In this document: positions 36,982-45,668 of the stretch, one piece after another
Layout of the letters: each line of letters opens with the position of its first letter
Numbering within the stretch: the first letter of the stretch is position 1
Origin: an uncultured Bacteroidia bacterium
GTDB lineage: Bacteria; Bacteroidota; Bacteroidia; Bacteroidales; CAJPTX01
Length of the DNA: 64,000 nucleotides
Assembly (NCBI GenBank): GCA_947252645.1
Contig: CAMXWF010000016.1
Location: forward strand, 6,093 to 70,092
Reading direction: 5' to 3'
Program-made: the position numbers and the translations under genes
The notes under the pieces: model-generated
The model's database searches: none
What the model saw: the letters and a program-made list of their open reading frames with translations, nothing else
Told to the model about the DNA's origin: nothing

Positions 36982-37895
36982 TTCCTGACCCCCACTCGCA
37001 TTTTAGCACTGCGTGCTCGGCGGTTCTGGGCCAGCTCGGCCGCATCGGGCGTAATGACCTTCCTGTAGACCTCCTCCACCGCGTAGTCCGCCACGCCCAG
37101 CAGCCTCTGCTCTTGGATAGGCGTCTGCGTGGCCCCGCGCAGATACTGCTTTACCAGCCTGTCCTCCAGCGAGTGATAGGATATCACCACCACCCGCCCG
37201 CCCACCTTGAGGAGCTGCGGCAACATCTGCAGCAGCGAGGAAAGAGCCCCCAGCTCATCGTTCACCGCTATGCGCAGCGCCTGGAAAACCTTAGACTGCA
37301 GCCCCCATTGGTCCGCCGCACGACCATAGACGCGCTCCAGGGTGCGCTGCAGGTCGGGCACCTCAACGTAGGGCGTCACGTTGCGCTCGCTGCAGATAGC
37401 CAGCGCCAGCCGATTGGCCTCGTGAAGCTCCCCGTAGTCCCGGAAAATGCGCGTCAGCTCGGTCAGCGAGGCCGCGTTGAGCAGCTCCGAAGCCGTGCGG
37501 TGTGACTGCTGGTTCATCCGCATATCCAAAGGCCCTTGGAAACGGTACGAAAAGCCGCGACTCGGCGTGTCCAAATGGTAGGAGGATACGCCCAAATCGA
37601 CCAAAAGCCCATCCAGCCCTTCCACGCCATAGTAATCCAGCCAGTTCGCCAGGTAGCGGTAGTCGCTCTGTATGCCCTGCACGCGGGGATCGTCTTTGGG
37701 CAGCTCCTCCAGGGCGCGGGCATCCTTGTCCACGCAGAAAAGCCGCCCCCCAGGGCCCAGCTGGCGCAGTATGGCCCGGCTATGCCCCCCGCCACCAAAA
37801 GTGCCGTCGGCATAGCGCCCCTCTGGGCGCACCGCCAGGGCCTCCACGGCCTCACGCAGCAGCACCGGCGTGTGCGTATATTCCCTAGTGCCCAT
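36975..37895 (-). CDS. rsmH: 16S rRNA (cytosine-1402 N4)-methyltransferase
   Basis: 306 residues from the ATG at 37895 (MGTREYTHTPVLLREAVEAL); an ATG at 37913 would add six residues. AdoMet site YADGTFGGGGHSRAIL, then LDGLLVDLGVSSYHLD and the C-terminal VISYHSLEDRLVKQYL. Methylates 16S rRNA C1402 and is the usual second gene of the cluster. Overlaps the 3' end of mraZ by about 11 bp. Confidence 0.96.
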   Translation of the reverse strand: MGTREYTHTPVLLREAVEALAVRPEGRYADGTFGGGGHSRAILRQLGPGGRLFCVDKDARALEELPKDDPRVQGIQSDYRYLANWLDYYGVEGLDGLLVDLGVSSYHLDTPSRGFSYRFQGPLDMRMNQQSHRTASELLNAASLTELTRIFRDYGELHEANRLALAICSERNVTPYVEVPDLQRTLERVYGRAADQWGLQSKVFQALRIAVNDELGALSSLLQMLPQLLKVGGRVVVISYHSLEDRLVKQYLRGATQTPIQEQRLLGVADYAVEEVYRKVITPDAAELAQNRRARSAKMRVGVRKC

Positions 37896-38346
37896 CGCCT
37901 GTGAGCCCCCCACTCTCTATCCGATCCATCATCTCCGAGCGGGCCGCCCGATCCAGCTGCGCCGCCTGGTAGCGCGTCGGCTCCCAGAGCTCTATCCGAT
38001 CCAGCTGGCCCACAAACACCAAATCCCCTACGCAACCCAAGAACTCCAGCTTATCCTTGCTCAGCAGCAGGCGGTCGCTCCCGTCGAGCGTCAGGTACTC
38101 CAGGTCGCGGCAAAACTCCCGGCGGAACTGATCCCCCTCCCGCGTATTCACATTCACCTTCTGCAGCGTTGCCTCCATCTCCTGCTCAAAGGCCTCCTGC
38201 GTCTTCAGCACCAGGCTCGTTGCGTACGGACTCCGCCGCACCGCGTAGGTCTGCTTGCCCCCAGTGGGGTTCTGCCGACGCAGCGGAGCCGGGAAGCTCA
38301 CCCGACCCTTCGAGTCCACCTTGCAGTTGTATGTGCCTGTAAACAT
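37885..38346 (-). CDS. mraZ: Transcriptional regulator MraZ
   Basis: 153 residues. Two AbrB-like SpoVT repeats: FTGTYNCKVDSKGRVSFPAPLR near the start, and the second DGSDRLLLSKDKLEFLG with DLVFVG. MraZ forms a ring and binds tandem short repeats upstream of its own operon, usually as a repressor of dcw genes. First gene of the cluster; repeats fitting such an operator lie at 38405-38431. Confidence 0.95.
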   Translation of the reverse strand: MFTGTYNCKVDSKGRVSFPAPLRRQNPTGGKQTYAVRRSPYATSLVLKTQEAFEQEMEATLQKVNVNTREGDQFRREFCRDLEYLTLDGSDRLLLSKDKLEFLGCVGDLVFVGQLDRIELWEPTRYQAAQLDRAARSEMMDRIESGGLTGDGH

Positions 38347-38384
38347 TGACCTTAGACCAGGGGACTATGCGCCCACTGAATGGT

Positions 38385-38392
38385 CAAAGGTA
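38385..38392 (-). promoter_or_regulatory. -7 box of the dcw cluster (mraZ promoter)
   Basis: TACCTTTG on the minus strand with a weak -33 (GTTG, 38416-38413) 20 bp upstream. Start near 38378 gives a leader of about 32 nt before mraZ. Confidence 0.65.
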
Positions 38393-38404
38393 GGCCTTTC
38401 TCCC

Positions 38405-38431
38405 CCCCTTTCCAACACTTTCTCCCACTTT
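38405..38431 (-). promoter_or_regulatory. Probable MraZ operator: three 10-bp-spaced repeats
   Basis: On the minus strand the units are AAAGTGG (38431-38425), AAAGTGT (38421-38415) and AAAGGGG (38411-38405), each exactly 10 bp apart. Published MraZ sites in Mycoplasma are AAAGTG(T/G) repeats separated by three bases, the same unit and spacing. The array covers the -33 region, fitting repression. Confidence 0.6.
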
Positions 38432-38662
38432 CCCCCACCCAACAATTGTTAACATAGGCCAAATCAAACGGTTTCAGTTGCATAGAGCCATCCACGAAAA
38501 CAACTTTTTATCCCCTCTTCACAGGCCCGCCACAAACGCTATGGCGCTAATTTGCCCCCGCTACCCAGCAAGTGGGACGTTGTGGGACGCCAGGCCACTT
38601 TTTGGGAAGGAGGGCACTGCTCGACAACGCCCCCTAGCTGTCAGGGGCCAGGAGGCAGGGAA

Positions 38663-38688
38663 CAGGAGCTAATCGCTAGTTTTCAGTG
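38663..38688. repeat. Intergenic 26-bp repeat, copy A
   Basis: Differs from copy B (38909-38934) at three positions. Built as heptads: GCTAATC, GCTAGTT, TTCAGTG. Confidence 0.6.
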
Positions 38689-38908
38689 TCCACAAAGCTG
38701 ACGAGAGGGCCACGATTCTGACGAAAAGAAACAGACATTTTGCGCATCTTTGCTCTCCAGCAGGAATGACATTGGCGGGTCCAGCCTTCGAGGCCCTTCT
38801 CCGCGCCATGTTCGCACCAACTCCGCTAAATAATCGAAAATGAGCGGCGAGGGTACGGCGAGGATACGGCGAGGATGGGGAGCGAGATTTTTGCTTTCAG
38901 GCAGGAGG

Positions 38909-38934
38909 CAGGAGCTAGTTGCTAGTTTTCAATG
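38909..38934. repeat. Intergenic 26-bp repeat, copy B
   Basis: Heptads GCTAGTT, GCTAGTT, TTCAATG; 23 of 26 positions match copy A. Ends 35 bp before the DUF2284 start. Confidence 0.6.
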
Positions 38935-38968
38935 CCCTCAAATGGCGCAGGTTCGCTAACTTACCACT

Positions 38969-39556
38969 ATGCCAGCCGGGGAACTCAACCTAGTGTGCCA
39001 CCTCTACGGGACCTGTCTCCTGGTGCACGACTTCATCGTGCGGTTCCAGGATGCCCCACGGTTCCTCGGCTACTGCAAGCAATGCCCAAGCTTTGGCAAC
39101 TACTGGAACTGCCCGCCGCTGCCCACGGAACGGCTTCGGGCCCTGCGCGCATTCCAGCATGTGCAACTGATGGCCGTGCAGGCGGTGGTCCCGGGGGCCC
39201 TCGGGGAGCAGCACTTCGACACCGCGGAAGCCCTCAGGAAGGCCTCCTACGTCATCATGGATCAGCTCCGACGCACCTACGACCCCCGCGTCCTCGCCCT
39301 GGAACGCAAAACCCCGGGGAGTCTTGCCTGCTTGCCGGGGCGCTGCATGGGGTGCCCGGCTGGCTCCTGCACCCGACGCCCCGGGGCGCCCTGCCGCCAC
39401 CCGGAACTCATGCGCCCCTCCCTGGAGGCCTACGGCTTCGATGTGGCCAAGGCCTCCGACGAACTGCTCCACCTGCCCCTCGAGTGGCCAGAGAAAGGCC
39501 GACTCCCAGCGCACCTGGCCGTTGTCTACGGCCTCTTCCTCGGCCAAAAGAACTAG
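38969..39556 (+). CDS. DUF2284 predicted metal-binding protein
   Basis: 195 residues. Cysteine pattern of the family: YCKQCPSFGNYWNCPP near residues 35-50 and a second group CLPGRCMGCPAGSC at about 117-130, with a further Cys-His (CRHP). The cysteines could bind zinc or an iron-sulfur cluster. Function of the family is unknown. Convergent with mod, overlapping by 4 bp. No operon partner on its own strand. Confidence 0.8.
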   Translation: MPAGELNLVCHLYGTCLLVHDFIVRFQDAPRFLGYCKQCPSFGNYWNCPPLPTERLRALRAFQHVQLMAVQAVVPGALGEQHFDTAEALRKASYVIMDQLRRTYDPRVLALERKTPGSLACLPGRCMGCPAGSCTRRPGAPCRHPELMRPSLEAYGFDVAKASDELLHLPLEWPEKGRLPAHLAVVYGLFLGQKN

Positions 39557-42228
39557 GATATCCGGATCACGCCCTCCGCCGGGCTTGCCGATGCCGGCTG
39601 CTTGGCCGGCCGCGCCACCTCCGCCAGCACCTCCTCGCCCAGCGTACTCACCACGCGCACCATCACCCGCTGCCCAGGTTCCCACGCGAAGGGCTCGCTC
39701 TCCAGGCTGTAGAGCCGCGCCCAGGCCTCCGGGTTCAGCTGCAGGCCCTGCGCCAGCCCGGGATACCGCTTCAGGCTCTCCTGCTCGGCCCGGTTGAGCC
39801 CCTTGCGCCAGTTCTCATACTCATTGCCCTCCAGCAGGATGTGCACCTCGCTCGGGCAGAAGAGGTGGCTGTTGTAGTTCGTGTCCACCTCCCAGTAGGC
39901 TATCTGCTCCCGGCTCCGCTGCTTCACCTGGCCCTGCACCGCGTCGAGGAAGTCCAGCCCCAGCAGTTCCAGCTGGTGCTGCCCGTTGGGTAGGCGGTGC
40001 ACCGCCACCTCCGGCTCCCCGAGGAGAATGAAGGAGGCCGCGCCCCGGTCCTTCTTGAGCAGTCCCTCCTGCAGGAGCTCGGGGCCCATCTGCACCTGCG
40101 CGGCCCAGAAATCGCCAAACTGCCCCATCCGGCCCTGCCCCGTGAAGTTGGGGGTGGGCTCGAAGGAAAAGCCCAGCAGCACCAGCAGGTCCACGGGGGC
40201 CAGCTTGTCCTTGATTCGCTTGTTTTTAAACTCGGTGAAGGCCTCGTTGATGGTGGCAGTGCTCACCGTGCCGTAGCGAGGCCCTATGTAGAAGTAGGCG
40301 TAGTGCGGCTGGCCATCGGGGCCCTGGTAGGCCCCCCGGGCGTGGAGGTTGATGCCCACCAGGGGCTGTAGGTCCGTGAAGCGGATCTTGCTGGCAGCCT
40401 TCGGCAGCGTGACGCCCGAGGCCTTCAGCTGCTCGAGCACGCGCTGGTGGAAGCGCGTCAGCTCCTCCGAGTCCTCCACCCCCCCTGCGGCCTGCGCCCC
40501 CTCCGCGGGCGCGGTCGCCCCTGCCTGCTGCGGGGGCACGATCTGCTTGCCCTGCAGCGTCTCCACCGTGAAGGGCCCCGAGACCCGCAGGCGCGCCGGG
40601 TCCTCCTCGGGCTGGTCGTAGAGGGTCTCGGTCTGCGGCGGCGTGTCGTTGGCTAGGCTCTTCATGGTGATGTGGGGCACCTGCCGGTACTGGAACCCCA
40701 GCCGGAGGTCCTCATCGTGGGGGTCGGCCAGCTTGTAGTAGGGGTAGGCCGCCGTCAGCAGGCGCAGCTTCGCGATCTGCAGGGCCACCCGGCTCGAGTC
40801 TATCGTGATCCACCGCCGCCCCCACTGCTCCGCCACGTAGGCGCTCGTGCCGCTGCCGCAGGTGGGGTCCAGCACCAGGTCGCCCGGGTCGCTGCTCAGC
40901 AGGATGCACCGCTGGATCGCCTTCGTGTTGGTCTGCACCACGTACCGCTTGGGCTCGTTGAAACTACCCACTTGGGTGTCGAGCCAGAGGTTGTTGAGCT
41001 CCGTGTAGGGGAAATCCTCCCAGTGGCGAATGTACACTATGCTACCGCTTTTACTGGCAATGCGCCCCAGCGCGGCCAGACGCTGCATCCCCTCGGGGAA
41101 TTTGACCTTCCAGTGGTTGTTTCTTGTTGGGTTGTAGACCTTCCCCTCGAACTCAAAGGGCTGCGGCTGGCCAGCACTACCAGGCGATGTGAGATCAGCC
41201 CCCATGCGTACAACGTGGCTCCCCTCGGGCCGCTGGCGGTAGGAGAAGGACTGCCCGTTCCGCTTCTCCCACTCGCCTATAGAGATAGTCTCCCCGCCGG
41301 GGAGCAGGATCTGGTTGTAGCGGCCACCGTCCTGCTGGTAGTCCTTCTCCAGGAAGAGCTTGCGCACCTTCACCTGCGCAATGTCCTTGGCGTACCACAG
41401 GATGTAGTCGGCCACGCTGCCCAGCGTGTTGGTCGCGAAGCCAGAGGTTTTCTTATAGACTATCTGGGCGACGCAGTTCCCGCTGCCCAGCACCTCGTCG
41501 AGCAGGCAGCGCACCAGGTGCACGTTGGCCTCCGAGATCTGCACGAAGAGCGACCCCGTGGGGGCCAGCAGCTCCTTGCACACCATGAACCGCTCGCGCA
41601 GGTATGAGAGGTAGGAGTGGATGCCCAGCTCCCAGGTGTCGCGGAAGGCCTTCACCACCTCGGGCTGGGTGGCCAGCCCCTCGTCGCTCTCCTTCACGGA
41701 GAGGTTGCCCATCTTGAGCTGCCAGTTGCTCCCGAAGCGGATGCCGTAGGGCGGGTCCATGTAGATGGTTTGCACCTGCCCCTCCATCCCCTCGCGCTGC
41801 AGCAGGGAGGTCATCACTAGCAGCGAATCGCCCAGGATGAGCCGGTTGCGCCACTGGTTCAGGTGGTGGTAGTAGGAGGTCACGCGGTCGAAGGGGCTCT
41901 TGGGCGTGTCGTGCGCCTCAAAGAGGCCCCTAGAGACCTTGAGCCGGGCCATGGAGTCGATGATCTGCTCGGGCTCCACGCGCTCCTGCATGTAGAGGCT
42001 CCGGATGTCCACCTCGAGGTCGCTCTGCTGGGCGGGGTCGTGGTCGGCGGCATCCTTCCCTAGCCAGAAGAGCTCGGGGTCCTGCCCTCGCTCTGTGACG
42101 GTGTTTTTAAAGGTAGCCGTGCGGGGGGCATCGGCCACGGCCTGGGCCTCCTCGCCCGCCTCCTCTACCGAGGGGATGTCCACGCGGGTGGCGTGTTTGT
42201 GTTCGTAGGCTGATACGAGATCGTCCAT
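39553..42228 (-). CDS. mod: Type III restriction-modification system DNA methyltransferase (Mod)
   Basis: 891 residues. Beta-class N6-adenine methyltransferase: catalytic DPPYGIRFGSNW at about residues 154-165 precedes the AdoMet motif DLVLDPTCGSGTSAYVAEQW at about 450, the motif order of the beta class. The region between holds the target recognition part. Modifies the recognition site and is needed with Res for cleavage. res lies 73 bp upstream and reads first. The C-terminal part (about 600-891) is longer than in classical Mod proteins. Confidence 0.9.
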   Translation of the reverse strand: MDDLVSAYEHKHATRVDIPSVEEAGEEAQAVADAPRTATFKNTVTERGQDPELFWLGKDAADHDPAQQSDLEVDIRSLYMQERVEPEQIIDSMARLKVSRGLFEAHDTPKSPFDRVTSYYHHLNQWRNRLILGDSLLVMTSLLQREGMEGQVQTIYMDPPYGIRFGSNWQLKMGNLSVKESDEGLATQPEVVKAFRDTWELGIHSYLSYLRERFMVCKELLAPTGSLFVQISEANVHLVRCLLDEVLGSGNCVAQIVYKKTSGFATNTLGSVADYILWYAKDIAQVKVRKLFLEKDYQQDGGRYNQILLPGGETISIGEWEKRNGQSFSYRQRPEGSHVVRMGADLTSPGSAGQPQPFEFEGKVYNPTRNNHWKVKFPEGMQRLAALGRIASKSGSIVYIRHWEDFPYTELNNLWLDTQVGSFNEPKRYVVQTNTKAIQRCILLSSDPGDLVLDPTCGSGTSAYVAEQWGRRWITIDSSRVALQIAKLRLLTAAYPYYKLADPHDEDLRLGFQYRQVPHITMKSLANDTPPQTETLYDQPEEDPARLRVSGPFTVETLQGKQIVPPQQAGATAPAEGAQAAGGVEDSEELTRFHQRVLEQLKASGVTLPKAASKIRFTDLQPLVGINLHARGAYQGPDGQPHYAYFYIGPRYGTVSTATINEAFTEFKNKRIKDKLAPVDLLVLLGFSFEPTPNFTGQGRMGQFGDFWAAQVQMGPELLQEGLLKKDRGAASFILLGEPEVAVHRLPNGQHQLELLGLDFLDAVQGQVKQRSREQIAYWEVDTNYNSHLFCPSEVHILLEGNEYENWRKGLNRAEQESLKRYPGLAQGLQLNPEAWARLYSLESEPFAWEPGQRVMVRVVSTLGEEVLAEVARPAKQPASASPAEGVIRIS

Positions 42229-42301
42229 GGGTGCTGTTGCGTATTTCTTATTCCGTTGCGGGGTTCCCTAGCGGGTTGAGCTTACGCGATGCGCGGCCGG
42301 G

Positions 42302-45300
42302 CTAGAGCTCTCGGATCGCCCCCGCCACGAGGGATTTAATGCTCTTGATGTCGGAGACCTCGAGGTAGGCCCACTGGCCGTAGGAGCCCAGCTGGTTGAC
42401 CCCTGGCACCCAGCACTCCTCGGCGGTGTAGCGCTTGATGTCCTTGTGGCCAAGGTCGTCGTCACTATAGCCGCTTACCTCCACGATGAGGTTGCACTCC
42501 TCGCCTTTTCTGCCCCGCACCCGCAGTACGAAGTCGGGGAAGTATTGCCTATTGCGCCCGTTGACCAGGTAGGGGATGGCCAGCCCCACGTGCGGGTCGT
42601 TTTTGAAGTAGGCGAGCACCTCGGGCATCTCCTCAAAGCTCTTGGCAGCTATCTGCTCCCACTGCCCGGTATCGGCCACCACGTGGGTAATGGGCGACTT
42701 GGTAGTTTCGAACACAGGCCTAGTGGTGGTGAAGCGGGTGAAGGCGGTGCTGCTCTCGGGGTTCGCGGGGTTGAGCAGCACCCTGACGTAGGGCTTTGCA
42801 TCCTTGGCCGACTCGGTCACAATGCCCTGGTGGATGGCCTCCACCACCTGGTCGCGCGGCCAGGAGATCACCGCCCGACGAGCCTGCGGGTCGAGGTCGC
42901 CCAACACCTGCAGCTGCTCCTCGTACCAGCTGCGCACTATCGGCAAGAGCTCGGCAAACCGCCCCAACTCGGGCTGGCCGCTCGTGTCGCAGTAGCAGCG
43001 CCGCATCACCTCCTGCGCCAGCTCGTAGACCACCTGCTGGTCGCGGAGGGCCGAAAAGTCGTAGGTCACCTCCACCGTGTCCGCGCTCGAGTACGAACGC
43101 AAATAGACCTTGGAGGGGGTGGCCGTGAAGTCCAAAACGTACTTGGGAATCTTGGCCCAGTTGGCCCGCAGGCGCCCAGAGGGCAAGTCCTTACGGTAGC
43201 CCACCACGTTGGGGAAGCGGAAATGGCGCCTATCCTCCGGGAGCTCCCTCTCGGGTCGGGCTCGCACCAAGGTCACCTTCTCAGTCGGGTCGGGCGGCAC
43301 CGTGGCCCCGGGCCGCCCCCGCATGGTGCTAAAGGGTATCCCCACCACCCGCGCGTACTCGGGGCGGAACTTCCACGTGACCTCGGAGTCACCAGGCGCC
43401 ACCGTGCTTTCATCGATCTGATTACCCTGGGCGTCGTGGGGGTAAAGGCAATAGCTCCGGCGGCGCAGGGCGCGCCCCGCCACCTGCTCGCACAGGAGCT
43501 GCGAGTGGAAGGGGCGCAGACCGTAAACGTGCGACACGGTGTTTGCGTCCCACCCCTCCGTGAGCATCGACACCGACACCACGCACCGGATATGCTCCCC
43601 GAGCTTACCCGGCTTGCCCACCGTGTTCACCAGCTCACGCAAAATGTCGCTATCGCTGGGCGTAGAGGCGGCCCCGTTTTGCCGCTGCCAGCTCGCCACG
43701 AAATCCGCTATCTGCTCCTTGAAGACCTTCTTGAACTCCTCGTCCACCACCTGGGATGCCGCATCCAGCGCGATGTTGTCGATGAGCAGCGTGGGCGGGT
43801 GGCGCTTGAGCTCGTAGGAGCCACTGGCCCCCTCCCGGTAGTTGGAAAAGCAGGCAAACGTCCCGGGGTGGCAAACGCCGTTCGCATCCTGGTAGCCCGC
43901 CAGGTGCTGGTAGACCAGGCGCGAGGTGTTGGTGTTGTTGCATACCGCGATGAACACCGGGGGCAGCTGCTTGGTGGTCTCCTGCGAGAGGTCGATCCCC
44001 ATCTTCTCGGCATAGATCACGTAGTCGTCTTGTAACATCCGGAGCGACGACTTGACAAGCTCCCCCAAGTCGAAGCTCTCGAGCGGGGGCACCTTGCCCT
44101 GCTTCTTCGCCTCTTTAGCCCGCTTGTCCGAGGCCTTCTTGCCCGATGGGGGAAGCCCACCCTCCTTCATGGCCTCCTCGTAGAGATTCAGCCACTTGGC
44201 CTCCTGCACTTCCTGCGAGCTGTCGCCCTTTGGCAGGAAGGGAATCTTCACCAAACCGCTCTCGACGGCCTCCACGAAGCCAAAATCGCTCACCACCCAC
44301 GGGAATACCTGGTAGGACAAATGGCCCGACCCGTGCAGGTAGTAGGGGGTGGCCGAGAGGTCGTAGACGTGCTGGAGCCTATAGCCGCACTCGGGGAGCT
44401 GCCGCAGGCCCTCATACCACACCATGGCGCGCGCATTCTCCTCCTTGTCAGCCTCGACATCATCGAAAAGCCCACGCTGCCGCGTGCTGGCGGGCCGCGG
44501 CAGGTAGCAGTGGTGGGCCTCATCGTTGATCACCAGCAGCCGCTTGCCCTTGCCTGTTCCCTGCAGCACGCGCCGCCACACCACACCGTAGCTCTCCTTC
44601 CCCTCCTGCGTGTAGGGCAGGCCCTGGGCATCGAAGCGGGTCTTGCCATCGTAGGCCCCCTGCTTGTTGCCCGTGAGCTGGCGCGGCAGCAGCTGCTGGT
44701 AGTTCACAATGAACACCCTTCGGTTCAACCCCTGCACCTGCCCCTCGTACTCCTTGGGGATAAGGAAGCGCTGGTGGTAGTAGTCGCCCGCCTGCTCGGG
44801 ACGATCCTGGCTGTCGAGGCGCAGCACCCCCAGGCGATCCTTGATGGTGATCCCGGGGGCCACCACCAGGAAGTAGTCGGCAAACCGCTTATCGTGGCCG
44901 TTGGCCTGCCGATTGAGGTAGTTGTAGAGGATGAGCATCGCCATCACCACCGTCTTGCCCGTCCCCGTGGCCATCTTGAAGGCCACGCGTGGCAACACTT
45001 CCTCAGGCTTTCTCGACACGCTCCGCTGCCGCTCGGCCAGCCATCCCAGGAGCCGACGCCCCAGGTTGGGGTCCTGTGGGGCCACCTCGTTGAGCCAGAT
45101 CGCCGTCTCCACCGCCTCCTGCTGGCAGAAAAAAAGACGGTGCGTGTGGTCGGCCTCCTGGCGCAAAAACCACCACTCGAGCAGCGCCCCCGTCACCCGG
45201 GTCACCCCAGGATACCCCTCGTTGCGCCACGCCCCCACCGCCTCCCGAAACGCCTCCACGAACTTAGGCTGGCCCAGGTGGAGGTCGAGATCCCGCTGCA

Positions 45301-45475
45301 CATCCTCCCGGTTCTTCCGAGACCCCAGCGAGTTGGGCATGGCCGAAAACTCCACCGGCCGTCGCCCCTGCAGCACCTGCTCGTAGTCTATGTGCTCGTC
45401 GACCCAACGGTAGTGGAGCTTGGGCTCCAGGTAGGGGTTGTTGAGTATCGGATTCCTCTCGGCAATAGCACCCAT
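42302..45475 (-). CDS. res: Type III restriction enzyme, Res subunit (helicase-nuclease)
   Basis: 1057 residues. Superfamily 2 helicase motifs: Walker A MATGTGKTVVMAML (about 168-181), DEAH box VINDEAHHCYL (about 310), and motif VI QVAGRALRRRSY. Near the C-terminus a PD-(D/E)xK-like nuclease pattern FPDFVLRV...LIVEVSG has Ser where the Lys is expected. Translocates or switches along DNA and cuts beside unmodified sites with Mod. Own -7 box at 45519-45512. Intact frame. Confidence 0.9.
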   Translation of the reverse strand: MGAIAERNPILNNPYLEPKLHYRWVDEHIDYEQVLQGRRPVEFSAMPNSLGSRKNREDVQRDLDLHLGQPKFVEAFREAVGAWRNEGYPGVTRVTGALLEWWFLRQEADHTHRLFFCQQEAVETAIWLNEVAPQDPNLGRRLLGWLAERQRSVSRKPEEVLPRVAFKMATGTGKTVVMAMLILYNYLNRQANGHDKRFADYFLVVAPGITIKDRLGVLRLDSQDRPEQAGDYYHQRFLIPKEYEGQVQGLNRRVFIVNYQQLLPRQLTGNKQGAYDGKTRFDAQGLPYTQEGKESYGVVWRRVLQGTGKGKRLLVINDEAHHCYLPRPASTRQRGLFDDVEADKEENARAMVWYEGLRQLPECGYRLQHVYDLSATPYYLHGSGHLSYQVFPWVVSDFGFVEAVESGLVKIPFLPKGDSSQEVQEAKWLNLYEEAMKEGGLPPSGKKASDKRAKEAKKQGKVPPLESFDLGELVKSSLRMLQDDYVIYAEKMGIDLSQETTKQLPPVFIAVCNNTNTSRLVYQHLAGYQDANGVCHPGTFACFSNYREGASGSYELKRHPPTLLIDNIALDAASQVVDEEFKKVFKEQIADFVASWQRQNGAASTPSDSDILRELVNTVGKPGKLGEHIRCVVSVSMLTEGWDANTVSHVYGLRPFHSQLLCEQVAGRALRRRSYCLYPHDAQGNQIDESTVAPGDSEVTWKFRPEYARVVGIPFSTMRGRPGATVPPDPTEKVTLVRARPERELPEDRRHFRFPNVVGYRKDLPSGRLRANWAKIPKYVLDFTATPSKVYLRSYSSADTVEVTYDFSALRDQQVVYELAQEVMRRCYCDTSGQPELGRFAELLPIVRSWYEEQLQVLGDLDPQARRAVISWPRDQVVEAIHQGIVTESAKDAKPYVRVLLNPANPESSTAFTRFTTTRPVFETTKSPITHVVADTGQWEQIAAKSFEEMPEVLAYFKNDPHVGLAIPYLVNGRNRQYFPDFVLRVRGRKGEECNLIVEVSGYSDDDLGHKDIKRYTAEECWVPGVNQLGSYGQWAYLEVSDIKSIKSLVAGAIREL

Positions 45476-45511
45476 CGCCTAACCCAAAAAACAAAAAAGA
45501 CTACCCTCGCA

Positions 45512-45519
45512 CGAAGGTA
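45512..45519 (-). promoter_or_regulatory. -7 box of res-mod
   Basis: TACCTTCG on the minus strand; start near 45506, leader about 30 nt. Faces the purL promoter about 90 bp away. Confidence 0.5.
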
Positions 45520-45606
45520 GCACTAAATGGCGAAATGGCCCACGGCTGCGCCCAACCAGCACCCCCTTGGCAGGAAGGCACCCACAGGCCAAGTGGCAGA
45601 ATTGCC

Positions 45607-45614
45607 TACCTTTG
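45607..45614 (+). promoter_or_regulatory. -7 box of purL
   Basis: TACCTTTG; predicted start near 45620, leader about 49 nt before the ATG at 45669. This position also excludes the longer frame start at 45567. Confidence 0.6.
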
Positions 45615-45668
45615 CAGTACACAAGGCGAGCCCCTCGCATAGAACGGCCGCCCAGCAATTGCCAAGCT

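Larger units (their letters stand above)
38440..38968. other. Long gap between mraZ promoter and DUF2284 gene
   Basis: About 530 bp without a supported gene. It contains two copies of a 26-bp element (38663-38688 and 38909-38934). No promoter with a full -7 box was found for the DUF2284 gene. Confidence 0.6.

Noticed and set aside
38663..38934. CRISPR array
   Set aside because: Only two 26-bp copies 246 bp apart, no regular spacers and no cas genes.
42446..44035. 529-residue open frame on the plus strand within res
   Set aside because: Antisense to a gene with complete helicase motifs; low-complexity His/Val/Gly-rich product typical of GC-rich shadows.
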